Assembly (NCBI GenBank): GCA_945910005.1
Contig: OX246748.1
Span: 9,029,363-9,093,362, forward strand
Length of the DNA: 64,000 nt
Source: Isoperla grammatica
Lineage: Eukaryota > Arthropoda > Insecta > Plecoptera > Perlodidae
Direction of reading: 5' to 3'
Shown here: positions 46,341 to 58,671 of the stretch, piece by piece
Layout of the letters: each line of letters opens with the position of its first letter
Position numbering within the stretch: position 1 is the stretch's first letter
The notes under the pieces: generated by a model
Database searches by the model: none
What the model was told of the DNA's origin: nothing
The model's input: the letters and a program-made list of their open reading frames with translations, nothing else
Translations under genes and position numbers: made by a program

Positions 46341-47480
46341 ATCATATGTTTCAGAAGAATCTGTGTTCTATCACTTGTTCAGTAGCGTGCTAAGGTTACA
46401 ATTATTATAAATTAGTTAATGTTTTATTATTATAATGTCTATTTATAATTGAGGATTTGGTAACATCTATTTATTTTTCACAAAACTTTGAATATCTTGG
46501 GCAGATAGGTAAAATAAATTCAATGCAATTCTTAACTTACTCGACAGGAATGGGAACAATTTATTGTTTGTAATTTTAAAAATTTTGTAGTTAAAAACAT
46601 ATCCCGTTTGAACATTTAAAACGCTAAAATAACGTATCTAGCGCAATTTTATGTGACGTCAGTCTTCTCACAACCATTGTACGAAAGGCAGAGGTACCCA
46701 TAATTTTATTATAGCACAACTACAGTGTTTGTATTATTGCAATACAGTCGTACGAGATAAACACTTTTGCCTCCTCGTACAATAAGCATGGATGGCTCTC
46801 CTGGAGTAGTTTTTCGTTAAACCTCGGTCACAAGATGGCGCTCCTAAACCATCCTCAGAACATTTATGAGGTTGGAGATGATAACGGAGGGAACATATAC
46901 GAGAAGCATCACAGAAACTCGTGCTCACATTCCAGGAATATAGCCACTCGAATGTATATATTTTATAAATATATAAAAAAAAAAACATGAAAAATGAAAT
47001 AATAAATACATATTCGTATTTACCAAGTGAAAACTTTACAAGCTTGGATGAATGCTTGCAACAAATAGTACAATTATTTGTAATGTATTCTTATGTTTGC
47101 GTGTTGGAAGTACTTATAGCGGGAGCAGACATTACTTGTATTATTTTTATTTTTATTTTTATAATATTTATTTTTTTTATTTGGTGTTTTAACGACTTAC
47201 TCGAGATGAATTATTTTCTATGGAGTTTCGATTTAGTACCTATTATTATTTTGGGATATTCGACAACTCGATGTTCTTACAACTGCCATAGAAGGCAAAA
47301 TATTCATAGAATGGACTTCTTTCATACTCATAGTGTTAAGGGCATATTGAAAAACACTGTAGAAATGTTAGTTTCATATGCAAGTATTGTGGTAGAAATC
47401 ATGAAAGTAGAATCTGTGAGGACAAGGAAAATGCAAACCAGGCATGTTGCACAAAATGCAACCGTAGGAACTACAACCTG
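46341..47480. other. Gene-poor stretch
   Basis: AT-rich, with a head B fragment near 47168-47200. A long plus frame (46987-47481) crosses that fragment and is not credible as a gene. Confidence 0.4.
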
Positions 47481-47611
47481 AACTAGGTCATATGTTGTTC
47501 GAGTAAATTGTAGGAGGATTGGGACAAGTGGGAGGGAAAGTACCTTCAATGGACGCAATTAGAAAACTTGAGGATTGCATTTCTTTGCCCCTTACGACTG
47601 CCAGTCACTCC

Positions 47612-48390
47612 GGGCCACATACTACTCGGGCCCAAACTCTATTCCAGGACAAATACTACTCGGGCCCAGACTCTACTCCGGGCCAAATACTACTCGGGCT
47701 CGAACTCTACTCCGGGCCAGATACTACTCGGGCCCAAACTCTACTCCGGGCCACATTTTACTCGGGCCCAAACTCTACTCCAGGCCAAATACTACTCGGA
47801 CCCAGACTTTACTACGGTCCAAATACTACTCGGACCCAAGCTCTACTCCGGGCCATATACTACTTTGGCCCAAACTCTACTCCGGACCACATACTACTCG
47901 GGCCCAAACTCTACTCCAGGCCAATTACTACTCAGGGCCAAACTCTATTCCATGCCAATTACTACTCGGACCCAAACTCTACTCCGGGCCAAATACTAGT
48001 CGGACCCAGACTCTACTACGGTCCATATACTACTCTGGCCACAACTCTACTCCGGACCCCATACTACTCGGGCCCAAACTCTACTCCAGGCCAATTACTA
48101 CTCAGGGCCAAACTCTATTCCAGGATAATTACTACTCGGACCCAAACTCTACTCCGGGCCAAATACTAGTCGGACCCAAACTCTACTCCGGGCCATATAC
48201 TACTCTGGCTCAAACTCTACTCCGGACCACATACTACTCGGGCCCAAACTCTACTCCAGGCCAATTACTACTCCGGCCCAAACTCTATTCCAGACCAATT
48301 ACTACTCGGGCCCAAACTCTATTCCAGGCCAATTACTACTACTCGGGCCCAAACTCTACTCGGGCCCAAACTCTACTCCGGACACAGACG
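47612..48390 (+). repeat. 34-bp minisatellite grown from an element tail, about 22 copies
   Basis: Units such as ACTCGGGCCCAAACTCTACT followed by CCGGGCCAAATACT. A delta-like element leads in (47500-47611, with CCCTTACGACTGCCAGTCAC). The block ends in the normal tail end (CACAGACGGGGAT). The unit equals the tail segment GGGCCAAATTCTACCCCGGG repeated. Confidence 0.88.
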
Positions 48391-48769
48391 GGGATCGACT
48401 TCAAATGTGTTTCACAAACATAAACAAAACATCCACACGATAAGTAGGCCTACAGAAAGTTGCGTCGCGTTAACAACCAATGAGAGTTGTAAGATTCATA
48501 GAAGAGACGAGATGTCAACCGAATCGCTTTATGGAGTGTGGAGTGTACCATCCTCCAATACTATCGGCTTACCACGCCTACCACAGAATCAGCTGAATAT
48601 ATCACTACAACAGGTCGGTGGTTCACATAAGTAACTTCATAATTACAAAATGAATACAATCAGTGAAACAATATTGCAGGTGAAAGCGATGAAACTATAT
48701 AATATCATGTTTCCAAAAACATCATTATTACATGTGGTTTTACTGTTTTACTGATTTATTGATTTTTAT

Positions 48770-48958
48770 TATTTGGTGTTAGGTCATATAACGTCATTTT
48801 AACATCCATTTTACATCGCGGGGATCGTCATAAGAGGAGTCCAGTCAAGAGAGGGCAGAGCCAAGTGGGAGGAAGAATCTTATATGGGAAAGTGGGGATA
48901 TGGTCACCTTTTGTTGCCTCTTACGACTGGCGGAGTCACCCTGGGTCTATTCTACCTT
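48770..48958 (+). mobile_element. Interspersed element, gamma type
   Basis: TTATTTGGTGTTAGGTCATA shortened head B, CGCGGGGATCGTCATAAGAG middle, CTCTTACGACTGGCGGAGTC tail. Confidence 0.7.
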
Positions 48959-48999
48959 AAAGTGAGCTAGCATGAATAATGAAAAGAGAGGTTGAGCCC

Positions 49000-51090
49000 A
49001 AAAAAAGGAAAGATGGTAAAGATTGTGATGAATGAGAAATAGGGCGATATACATAAGAGCCCTCTTTGGAGATCTTATCTTATGGCCAATATAAAACAAA
49101 AACAAATGATTGTCAGAAAATCCATATTGAATTTGAATTATCATGATCAAATCTATTTTTTATACAAAATATGTCACTTTTGGTACGCACAATAAAGAAG
49201 CATTATGCTTGTTACGTTGTAATATTTTCACTTTGGTCTCAATAACAGCTACTATTTAGCAGGATTGATTTACATTGAAAATTGCTACAAAATACAGTAG
49301 CTACGATAATTTACCATTAAATTATTTATAGGAAGTGTTAAAATATAAAATTATAAACTCCTACAATTTGAAGAGCTGTTTATTTTAAACAGAAGAAACT
49401 TCGACCGGCGAAACTCAAAAATAAAATTTACAAGATACAATATGCGCATGTAATCCACGATTGATTAATGGGGCTTAACGTCTCATATTTGTGCAACAAT
49501 GGCTAATCGAGACGAAAACCAAAATACACAACTTATGCGACCAGGAGAAGATTTTGTAATTGAAAAACGAAAGTCATCAATTTTATCATCTAATAGTTTG
49601 AAAGGGTAACGAAGGAAACGTGAACGGTTCGAGGAGAAAATAAAGTAATTCCTCTTTATTTGGTGTTGCTCGGCCACTAGGTAATATGAAGAAGGGGGAA
49701 AAGCGACAACAGTAGGACTAATATTCCCCAAGACAACGGAGGAAAGCAAAACCCCGGCTTCAGATGGAGAGAACGCAGAGATATAAAGCGGACAATCTAC
49801 TATTTATTATTTTTCTTCAGACCTTTAGATCGAGTGATCAGAATGAACACAGCAAGTGATTTCCCTCTTTATATAACACCAAACATGCCGCTACAGAAGT
49901 CCTAAATCTGATAACTTGGGCTTATTTTATATATATTATTATATTATTAATTTAAAATTGATTGTTTCCTATGGTGACATAGGTCATAATACTACGTCGG
50001 CCGTATCAGGTCTATCCGTTTAGGGGGAGGGACGTGATGGTTTTGTGGCGTTCAGGTGATAAAGAGGGTTACCATGAAACGGATGACAAGAGACAGAAGA
50101 TGATAATTTTGAAAAAGTGAGCAAGACAATGATGAATTATAATTTAGTACTTGACTTACGACGTACTCGACAAGTTAGTTGATAATGATATTTGGGTTTT
50201 ACGTCCGTACGTTTGCAACTGGCTAATCGAGACGATGACTGGGTGAAACATGAAGATGACCACTAAGTTTATGTCGAATGAATCGGGCCACAAACTACCA
50301 AACCGTGTAAAACCAAATATTTTCTCTCGAGACCTATTCTATAGGTATCGTTGTTAGATTCGACTAAACTTGAATATTACCATATTACCAGCTCGAGGGG
50401 TTTTGGGGTGACGGGGGGGAGGAGTGGTTGGGGGGACAAAAAATTACACATTTAATCACTACTTTTACACATCGCGTGGGTCGTCATAAGGGGAGTCCAG
50501 TAAGAGAGGGCAGGGCCAATTGGGAGGATATGAATAGGGTATTGACAAACAAGAAGCTGTCAAATAATAGATTTGGAAATAATGGGGGGAAAACAATTAG
50601 TTTTAACGATAGTAACTGCTAGGCAGTTAAAATTTATGTTCAATGATGGACACCAACGATCTGAAAGTTTGTAAACGTTTTGAACATTTGAATTTTCCAA
50701 CTTCAGAACATTTTATTTTTTGACAGCTTGTTGTTTGTCCATCGGTTCAATAAATTTGTTTCATTGTGTTTTGGTGTCGTTCAAAGATAATGGGACGTAG
50801 ACGCCTATTGGCTACAACTGTCGGTCACAACAGTCTGAATTATTTCAGTAGAGGGCGTTAACAACTCAAGAGGTGGCAATGAAAGCTGTTGCGATTGTGG
50901 GTGGTGGTTACGAACGGGTAGGGGATGACGAAAGTAATAAAGAAGCTGTTCAAACTATATAAAGTGATACATTTATTTCACTTTGACAAACCTTTGCAAG
51001 AGCCATCTTCACACCAACGATAATCAACCACGAGCAACACAATTAAATGTATGATATATTTACAATATTGTATTATAATTATCTTTTATT
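49000..51090. other. Gene-poor stretch with element fragments
   Basis: Beta head-only at 49460-49516, head A at 50180-50250 (ACTGGCTAATCGAGACGATG) and middle at 50455-50530 (CGCGTGGGTCGTCATAAGGG). Otherwise AT-rich, with no gene. Confidence 0.45.
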
Positions 51091-51097
51091 TTCTAAC

Positions 51098-51643
51098 CAT
51101 GTCTCCTTAGTTTAATAGGTCATTCTAATAACATTCCATGTCTCCTTAGTTTAATTGGTCATTCTAATAACATTCCATGTCTCCTTAGTTTAATAAGTCA
51201 TTCTAATAACATTCCATGTCTCCTTAGTTTAATAGGTCATTCTAATAACATTCCATGTCTCCTTAGTTTAATAGGTCATTCTAATAACATTCCATGTCTC
51301 CTTAGTTTAATAGGTCATTCTAATAACATTCCATGTCTCCTTAGTTTAATAGGTCATTCTAATAACATTCCATGTCTCCTTAGTTTAATAGGTCATTCTA
51401 ATAACATTCCATGTCTCCTTAGTTTAATAGGTCATTCTAATAACATTCTATGTCTCCTTAGTTTAATAGGTCATTCTAATAACATTCCATGTATCCTTAG
51501 TTTAATAGGTCATTCTAATAACATTCCATGTCTCCTTAGTTTAATAGGTCATTCTAATAACATTCCATGTCTCCTTAGTTTAATAGGTCATTCTAATAAC
51601 ATTCCATGTCTCCTTAGTTTAATAGGTCATTCTAATAACAACA
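51098..51643. repeat. 39-bp minisatellite, 14 near-identical copies
   Basis: Unit CATGTCTCCTTAGTTTAATA followed by GGTCATTCTAATAACATTC, exact 39-bp period from 51098 to 51605. Only four single-base variants are visible. A tail-variant fragment (GTCGCCTCTTACGACAAGCA) follows at 51719. Confidence 0.92.
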
Positions 51644-51779
51644 GTAATTTTCTCTTTCACCGTTGATTATTTATTTAACATCCTACGAAGTCACAAAGAT
51701 ATGATTTCGGCCATTATGGTCGCCTCTTACGACAAGCAGAGCTCCCACGTAAAGATCCTATACCGGGTTCTTACGTAGG

Positions 51780-52730
51780 AGACGTAAAGATCAGTATCAT
51801 ATTTTCAACCAGTAGGCTTTGAAGGTAAATGGAATTGCAACAGTAGCATTGAAGACATCTGAATGCCACGATTAACTGAACGTTAACTGAACGAACTGAA
51901 GCGAGACTTGACCGTTATTTAAGTGATCCACTGCTTGACCTAACTACTACTAATTCTACAAAACATCACAACCTCAAGAAGACACACACACACATATAGG
52001 TTGACCGTATGTTTTATATTGATCTGTCTTGATAATTATTGTTTTTTTTAAAGAAGTATCTATTTAATGCAGAGTTCAGCTATCTTGATAATTTTCATGA
52101 TTTTCATGATTTAACTGACTATGACACATTGTGTCATATTGTCATACAAAAACCAGTATTTTCTGTGTAGTACATTATAAGCTAGAAATAAAAGCATAAA
52201 AATATACAATATACATATCATTGCTCGGGGGAAGTCGGCTGGCTACAAGTTTCTTTATAAATATTGCGACAAAATGACTTGCCAAAAGAACGCCCGGAGC
52301 GTTTTTCATAAGACCCATGAATGAGAGGATCTGAAGATAAATAATAAATAATGTATAACAAATAATAAATATCTTTAAACAATAACAGGCGAATAAACTA
52401 TAAACAACAAAATACCCCCAACAACAAATTTTGATGTGGTATTTAACGCCACGTACTCAACCTTTATGGTCAACGTATAGATAAGAAACTTTCAAGGAAA
52501 GAAACAGTTAATAGAAAGAAAAGGGTAAGAAAAAAGGGTAAATAAAGAGTAGTTGCCTACAGGATCGTATTCTACACCAGATTTATAATTTTATTAATTG
52601 TAAAATATAGGACGTACTTGAAAGCTGGACAGCTATGACTTAGACCGAATCAGATCCTGAACATTCAGTCAGGGCCGTAAGGCAAACCAAAGTAGTTTTA
52701 GGGGTATGTATGTAGAATGAAGTGAAAAAG
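51780..52730. other. Gene-poor stretch
   Basis: AT-rich, with small repeats (TTTTCATGATTTTCATGA at 52096) and head B-like words at 52438 and 52612. No gene. Confidence 0.4.
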
Positions 52731-52734
52731 AGAA

Positions 52735-52995
52735 TTGATTGATAGATATTTGGGCTTAACGTCTTATATTTTTGCAACTTGGCTAATCAAGACGATGAGT
52801 GGGTGATAATGAAGATGAAATTGGGGGCTCTTTGGAAAAATGGGCAAGTTAGAGGGCGCGTGAGGAAAGAGGAAAGGGGAGGAAAGGGGATTGGGGTGTG
52901 AACTGCACTTCGTCTGACTTCTCCTTGACCAGTCCGGCTAGGGTGGCCCTACCAAACCTGCCCACCACGATAAGGTAGTAGTCCATGGGCAGGAA
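52735..52995 (+). mobile_element. Interspersed element, alpha type, near full length
   Basis: GATATTTGGGCTTAACGTCT to CCATGGGCAGG, with a deletion of about 45 bp inside tail 2 (CAGAAGCATACGC segment missing). Followed by a GGTTACCGGTCACCACGAGG piece (53048) and an epsilon middle (53105-53240). Confidence 0.75.
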
Positions 52996-53244
52996 AAGAG
53001 ACAAAGAATTAATTAATTGACAAAAGAGGTGTACGAGAACGCGCTTTACGGTTACCGGTCACCACGAGGAGGGACCCATCTCAACCAGTAGGATGAAGAT
53101 GGTGAAATTGAGGACTCACCATATGTCAGAATCAGAACCATTACCCATTGCGTAGGTGGTCTAAGGAGAGTCCTGCAAGGGAGGGCAGGGCCAAGTGGGA
53201 AGATAAATCTTCAGTGGGACATTGGGGAAGGGACCCTCTTACGA

Positions 53245-54147
53245 CTAGATGTCGAAAGACTAAGCAACTTGGCTAATCAAGACTCAGCCGATTCCATTGA
53301 GTGGATTCACATACTGTGCATTGTGGTTATACTGGCGGGCGCAATGGCATGTGAATAGTAATTCACTGTTACAATGTTGCAGCTGGCGTTAGGTTGAAGT
53401 TCTACTGTTATCCAACTTTGGTTTGGTTTGTTATTATTACTTAAATCAACTCTCTCTAATTTTGGGCACTTTTTGTTGTTAAACATTTTTTTTTTTTTGG
53501 TTTTGTTGCTAAACTTAAAATTTTAATGTTAACTTCATAGGGGGATATACGTCTTTAAAGTCTCATATTTCCCCGTAAACAATAGTACGTATTCGTTTTC
53601 TATTGACAGCTAAATGAAACTTGACATAGTGATGAATTGTACCAATATGGCCGATGTGACGTCACGTGAATACTCCATATTGTCAGCTGTGTCACAATCT
53701 ACATTGTTATTGTTGTTACTGTTTTAAAGTTTCATGCCTTCATGCCGAAGTCAATGCCTTTCAGTATGTGTAGTATTATTAAGTAAACTATTAATTATGT
53801 TTATTTTTACTTTTTTCTTCTTGTTGAATGGCGTACTCGGGTAAGACAAAAAACTCAGATTATAATTGTTATTTTCCTCCATCGTAAGGGGAAACAAAAT
53901 AGATATGTTAACATTGGAGGGTTTATGAGGCGTTGGCGGGTAAATGGGGGGGGGGGGGGGCGAGATATTAGCAAAGAAATATTCAAAGATATGCTTCAGT
54001 TCGTAAGATATCACAATGTACTCAACTGTTAAGGTATTATGCTGTCGAGAGCGGAGGGGGGTGGCAAGTATAAAGACGATGTTAAGGGATGGATACTGCC
54101 AAATGAAGAGGGTGACACCCCATTTATTTGCCTCTAAAAACCACCGG
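53245..54147. other. Gene-poor stretch
   Basis: AT-rich with a 15-bp G run at 53946-53960. No element module is complete. Confidence 0.35.
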
Positions 54148-54290
54148 GTCAAGTTCTATCTTGACAGTCATGTAGCCATGCATACAATACAAGGACAACA
54201 GGGGTTTAGGAAAGGATACTCATGTGAAAAACAGCTACGGCAATGACAGAAGATAAAGCGTGGGTACTGGATTTAAGTGAGAACTCCCGT
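54148..54290 (+). pseudogene. LINE reverse-transcriptase relic
   Basis: The frame ending at 54246 reads FYLDSH, then QQGFRKGYSCEKQL, matching the conserved QHGFRKGRSCETQL-type motif of LINE reverse transcriptases. A stop follows. A shifted frame (TEDKAWVLDLS) could continue the match. Only about 45 residues are recognisable. Confidence 0.62.
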
Positions 54291-54299
54291 TTTCCAAAT

Positions 54300-54945
54300 G
54301 TAACTCACAAACGACATGTCTCATTTATTAATAATGTTTAGACAAAAGAAAGGCCCAATAGCATTAGTAACATTAATATTGTAAACAAAATATGTCTGGC
54401 AGAATACTATATGGATACCATGGATACTATGGAAGATACTATGGATACCTACATATTTCGTTTAAAAAAAGCAGAGCTGAAGATGAAGATCTGTTCAACG
54501 ACGAAAACTAGCTCGTTGTGAAACAAGACAAGACAAACAAGACAAGACAAAGACAAGACAAACAAACAAGACAACAATGAAAGACTGGCAACAAAAGGAA
54601 TTACACTAGACATTAGTTTTGACATAGTACGTTGAATTGAAGTAATTGGATGATTTAATTTTATTCACATAATTTTATACTTGTTTTTTTTTCTTATAAA
54701 TTGTTTGTCTTCTAGAACCAATTTCAATTAGAATTTTTCATTGCTTTCAAGAGTATTTTTATGATTAGTTGTTTAACGTAGTACTCGAGTTATGTCATAT
54801 GACGTCGGTTGGTGAGGAGGAAATTAACAAGGGGGTTTGTATTGAAATGAATTAAGGGTAGAAAAAGGTAAATAACCGATTTAGTCGCGTCTTACAAATC
54901 GCAGTGACACTGGGTGAAATTCTACACCAAGCCCATACGGGTGAT
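54300..54945 (+). mobile_element. AT-rich stretch ending in a delta copy
   Basis: 54510-54570 is a short AGACAAGACAAAC repeat. 54768-54945 is a delta copy (TGTTTAACGTAGTACTCGAG, GTCATATGACGTCGG, TCTACACCAAGCCCATACGG). Confidence 0.6.
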
Positions 54946-54949
54946 CACA

Positions 54950-56150
54950 TGTTTTTCATTGTACTACTAGTAGGTTATAATGACAAAAAATATTATTGAA
55001 TTTTGGAATATGTAATACATTACTAGTGGGAAAGAGAAGGGGAGAATCAGGAAGAATGTCTACTCTCGCCCATTGTGTAACAGGTTCACACCTTGGCCAA
55101 ATTATGCCCCTGGAAATATCAAAACGTATCAAATACACCAAAAATAAGAGGCTGGATGCAGCAGCATTGAAAAAATACTAGGCGACTTGGGCAGAATTAA
55201 AAATAACTGAATCAGGAGACGAATGCATCGATCAAGAATGCATCGGTGACAGGGTTGACCACTCCTGTTTTACAACTCCTGTTATTAATATTTGTTACTT
55301 TGATATGACATTAATATTTAATTATTCTAGATTTTTTGAGATGTTATACTATATACTGGAAATGTATTGTTTAAATGTATGATTGTGTTATATTCATATT
55401 TCATATATTTATGTTTATTGTGTATAATGAATAAGTGTTATTATTTTTTCAGGATGACGCACATTTCTATGTAAAAAGGGCTATGCTCGTTGTTGATATT
55501 CCGAACCATTTTCTATATCATTGAAGTAGTCATAAAATAGTAATGAATGAAATAAAATAAGAAACATAGTTTATCTACGGGATATCCGAGATATTTTCAA
55601 TTATTTTTTTCTTTATTATATATCATTTTATGTGTTTTTCTATTTTATTATTTATCATGAACTTCATTGTTGTTTTAAAAAAAACATTTTAATTGGAACA
55701 ATTTTAGAATTTATTTTTTTATTTAGTTTACATCTTTATTGGGAATTGGGATGTGTCTGACCGTTTTGATCGCAAATAAACCCAGAAGCTCTCAGCAGTG
55801 AGTCCAGTGATCGAGTGAGGCACTCGATATCAATAAGTTGTACGACAATCAGTTCACCTGACCTAACGTAACCAGTAATAATATTAATAAGGTGCAGAAT
55901 AAGACGCTGCTGGGATTGACAAACTGGAAATTCCTTCCAAACTAGTCCAAGTACTTCATTTCATCACCAGTAGAGAGACATACGTTGTCCCTGACCAGTT
56001 TTTTACCAACAATTATTATTAACGTACATAACATCCTGGTTAATGGATCGCAAATCCTGTTTTTAACTCGGAATATGTAGATATAAATATAGTGTTTATT
56101 TAAGTATGCATTTAATATATTACTGATTTAACGACATTTGAGTATATTTT
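54950..56150. other. AT-rich stretch, nothing recognised
   Basis: No supported frame, element or repeat beyond poly-T and AT-rich words. Confidence 0.35.
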
Positions 56151-56154
56151 CGTT

Positions 56155-56335
56155 TAACGACGCATAATGTTTCTGTTTGGTGTGTAACGACAACTAGAGA
56201 GACAGTTGTATCATGACATCGAGGGTGGTTTAGAGGAAAAGGACAATTGGGAGGATTAGTAGGAACAACACCAACGGAGTCAAAAACAGGATAAAGATAG
56301 GGGATGACCTCATTTCCTCGCCTCTTTACCATTTG
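56155..56335 (+). mobile_element. Delta-like element fragment
   Basis: GTGTGTAACGACAACTAGAG, GGTGGTTTAGAGGAAAAGGA and GATGACCTCATTTCCTCGCC. The tail end is missing. Confidence 0.5.
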
Positions 56336-56394
56336 ACTATGTCAGATATTAAGGTAAGAGGAAGGTGTAATTTTCATACAGAAGATGTATACCC

Positions 56395-56760
56395 TGGGCT
56401 CGACTTAATTTTAAGTAGAATATGCCAACGTAGTTGCCAAGATTGTGTTTGTAATTACAGGAAGACTAGTTATGTAGGGGATAACAAATAAGATCGGCCA
56501 AAGCAGACACATCACCGACCACTGTGGGGTAATCGAGTTTTAGAGTTTAGAGGGGGGTAGACTTAGGTGATATACGCTGGACTAGACTTAATTTTAAGGA
56601 GAATATGCCAACGTAGCTGCCAAGATTGTATTTGTAATTACAGGAAGACTAGTTATGTAGGGGATTAAAATAAGAGGTCAGATCACATCGGCCAAAGCAG
56701 ACACATCACATATCACTGTGGGGGAATCCAGTTATAGAGTTTAGAGGGGTTAATGGGAGT
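56395..56760. repeat. 183-bp direct duplication
   Basis: GAATATGCCAACGTAGTTGC / GAATATGCCAACGTAGCTGC and GGAAGACTAGTTATGTAGGG occur in two copies, offset 183 bp. Confidence 0.85.
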
Positions 56761-56794
56761 TCAGGTCTTACTGAGGGAATCACAACCAAGAATG

Positions 56795-56985
56795 ATGATA
56801 ATTATATTTGGTTTTACGTCCCACACTTTTGCAACTTTGGCTAATCGAGACGATGGGTAGGTGAAATATCACGATGAAAACCCCGTACATGCTAGATCCG
56901 GGGGTCCAACAAGGGAGAGGGCCAACTTGGACGAGAAATCTTCAGAACAGCTCGAGGCCCATTCTACCCCGGGCCCAGATGGGTT
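56795..56985 (+). mobile_element. Interspersed element, epsilon type
   Basis: TTGGTTTTACGTCCCACACT head A, short middle GATCCGGGGGTCCAACAAGG, tail end CTACCCCGGGCCCAGATGGG. Confidence 0.65.
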
Positions 56986-57059
56986 AGAACAGTGAAGGCT
57001 GGAGGAGAAAGATGATGATAGCAATATGAGATTTAAAAAAAAAATGATAAAAGGTGTGC

Positions 57060-57300
57060 AAAGCTAAGTTAATTATTTATTTATTTATTTATTTATTAAT
57101 GTATTTATTTATTGATGTATTTAGGGCGCTTTTAACAGAGAGAGGGTCATTCGCGCCTCCAAGATGTATGTAATAAGTAAACTATGGTTGGACAAGTATA
57201 TTTTGAAATATAACACAACGAGAACGAAAATCAATGTCAAAGAAATCATTGCAAGATCGACATACGGAAGTCAAGTGAATCGTGGTCATCAGAACATTGC
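57060..57300 (+). repeat. (ATTT)n and the CATTCGCGCCTC dispersed repeat
   Basis: ATTTATTTATTTATTTATTA runs into AGAGAGGGTCATTCGCGCCT, matching 36.9 kb. ACAGCTACATGTACAGCTAC repeats lie at 57460-57520. Confidence 0.6.
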
Positions 57301-57857
57301 CAATGGAAGGGAGAAGGATTAACAGATTCGTTGTACACTTACAATTGGAGGCTTGTTTATGACTTAAAGTGAAATCTGGACTCAGACCACGAGCTGGGCT
57401 AGGACTTACCATTGCATTGAACAATGGGGAGAATGTCTTACAATCATTATACACTCAGCTACAGCTACCCACAGCTACATGTACAGCTACATGTACAGCT
57501 ACATCTACAGCTACAGCAACTCTTTGGGGGCACCGATCACCATAGAAGGTTGTACCAACATCAACCGGGCTCTCCACCCTAAAAGTAACACCGCTTCAAT
57601 TCTCCCCTGGCACAGACTGGGACATTCTTAAAGGATACATCATCCCGTTCATTCTTTCTTTGCATTCATATCTTCTCGAGCCCCCAAACTCTTCCTGGTT
57701 CACCAACCGTTGCCAAAAAATTCAAAAAGTTAACCGTCAATCAAGGTCAAAGATAAGCAATGACGCCGGCTTCAGTCGCATCATAACTGTGGCGAGCAAT
57801 AGTACCACACAAACAACGAGAGCCTTCATGGAGGTGATAACTATGTATTTTACTTCT

Positions 57858-58143
57858 TTGATTGATTGACATTTGGGCTTAACGTCTCATATTTTTGCAA
57901 CTTGGCTAATCGAGACGATTAGATGGAAAATAAAATAGGGGGCTGTTTGGTGGAAAGGGGCAAATAGGAGGGCGGGGAGGAAAGGGGAGTGGGGAGGATG
58001 TGGACAGCATTTCGTCTGACCTCCTCGACCTGCCCGGCTAGTGTGGCACTACCAGAAGCATACGCTTCCACCGGCATAGCTCTCGGGATCAACAAAGCGC
58101 AAAAACCTGCCCACCACGATAAGGTAGCAGTCCCTGGGCAGGC
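57858..58143 (+). mobile_element. Interspersed element, alpha type, full length
   Basis: GATTGATTGACATTTGGGCT, GGCGGGGAGGAAAGGGGAGT, CTACCAGAAGCATACGCTTC and TAGCAGTCCCTGGGCAGG. It ends in GGCAGGCAGG. Confidence 0.8.
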
Positions 58144-58671
58144 AGGCAACAAATATTTAACTTGTATTATTATTATAACTTTTTCAATATTATTATTATT
58201 ATTATTTCTTCTTTTAAGACGTGCTACACAACAAACAACAAAAGTATTTTACTTTTTACAAAGCATTCTACCAGAAAAACTTACTATTACGTCGGCCGAA
58301 ACAGATCCAGAAGACAAAATGTAAAAAAATAGAAACGTGTTCTACAATTCGCACGTATTTATACTCTTATATGATGTTGGCCGTATTTAGGTCACACGCG
58401 GCGGCATTATTATTATTATTGTTGTTGTTAGACAATTATTCATATTACGTAGGCCGAAACGAAGACAAAATGTACAAAAGAAATGTAATTTCTTTTCCAA
58501 TGTATTCTACAAGTAGTTAATATGACGTCGGCCGTATTAGATCCATCATACACTGCTAGGGTCGTGATAAAGGGAAGCAACTACAAAAGGTGTGGTGATG
58601 AGGGTAGATACGGTTGTGGGAAGGAATGGGAGGGGGAGGAGGTATGGATTGATTGAAATTTGGGCTTAAGA

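Noticed and set aside
46987..47481. 164-codon frame with a hydrophobic stretch
   Set aside because: It crosses a head B element fragment; the hydrophobic part is a T-rich run, and no promoter or splice support exists.
47519..48423. Long plus-strand frames (up to 282 codons) with SGPNSTPGQILLGP repeats
   Set aside because: They read through the 34-bp array in all three frames; the period is not a multiple of three and the unit simply lacks stops.
51098..51643. Regular repeats considered as a CRISPR array
   Set aside because: Units abut with no unique spacers and the genome is eukaryotic; it is a minisatellite.
53340..53380. Possible tRNA-like sequence
   Set aside because: No cloverleaf or A/B box pair could be drawn; no tRNA gene is supported anywhere in the window.
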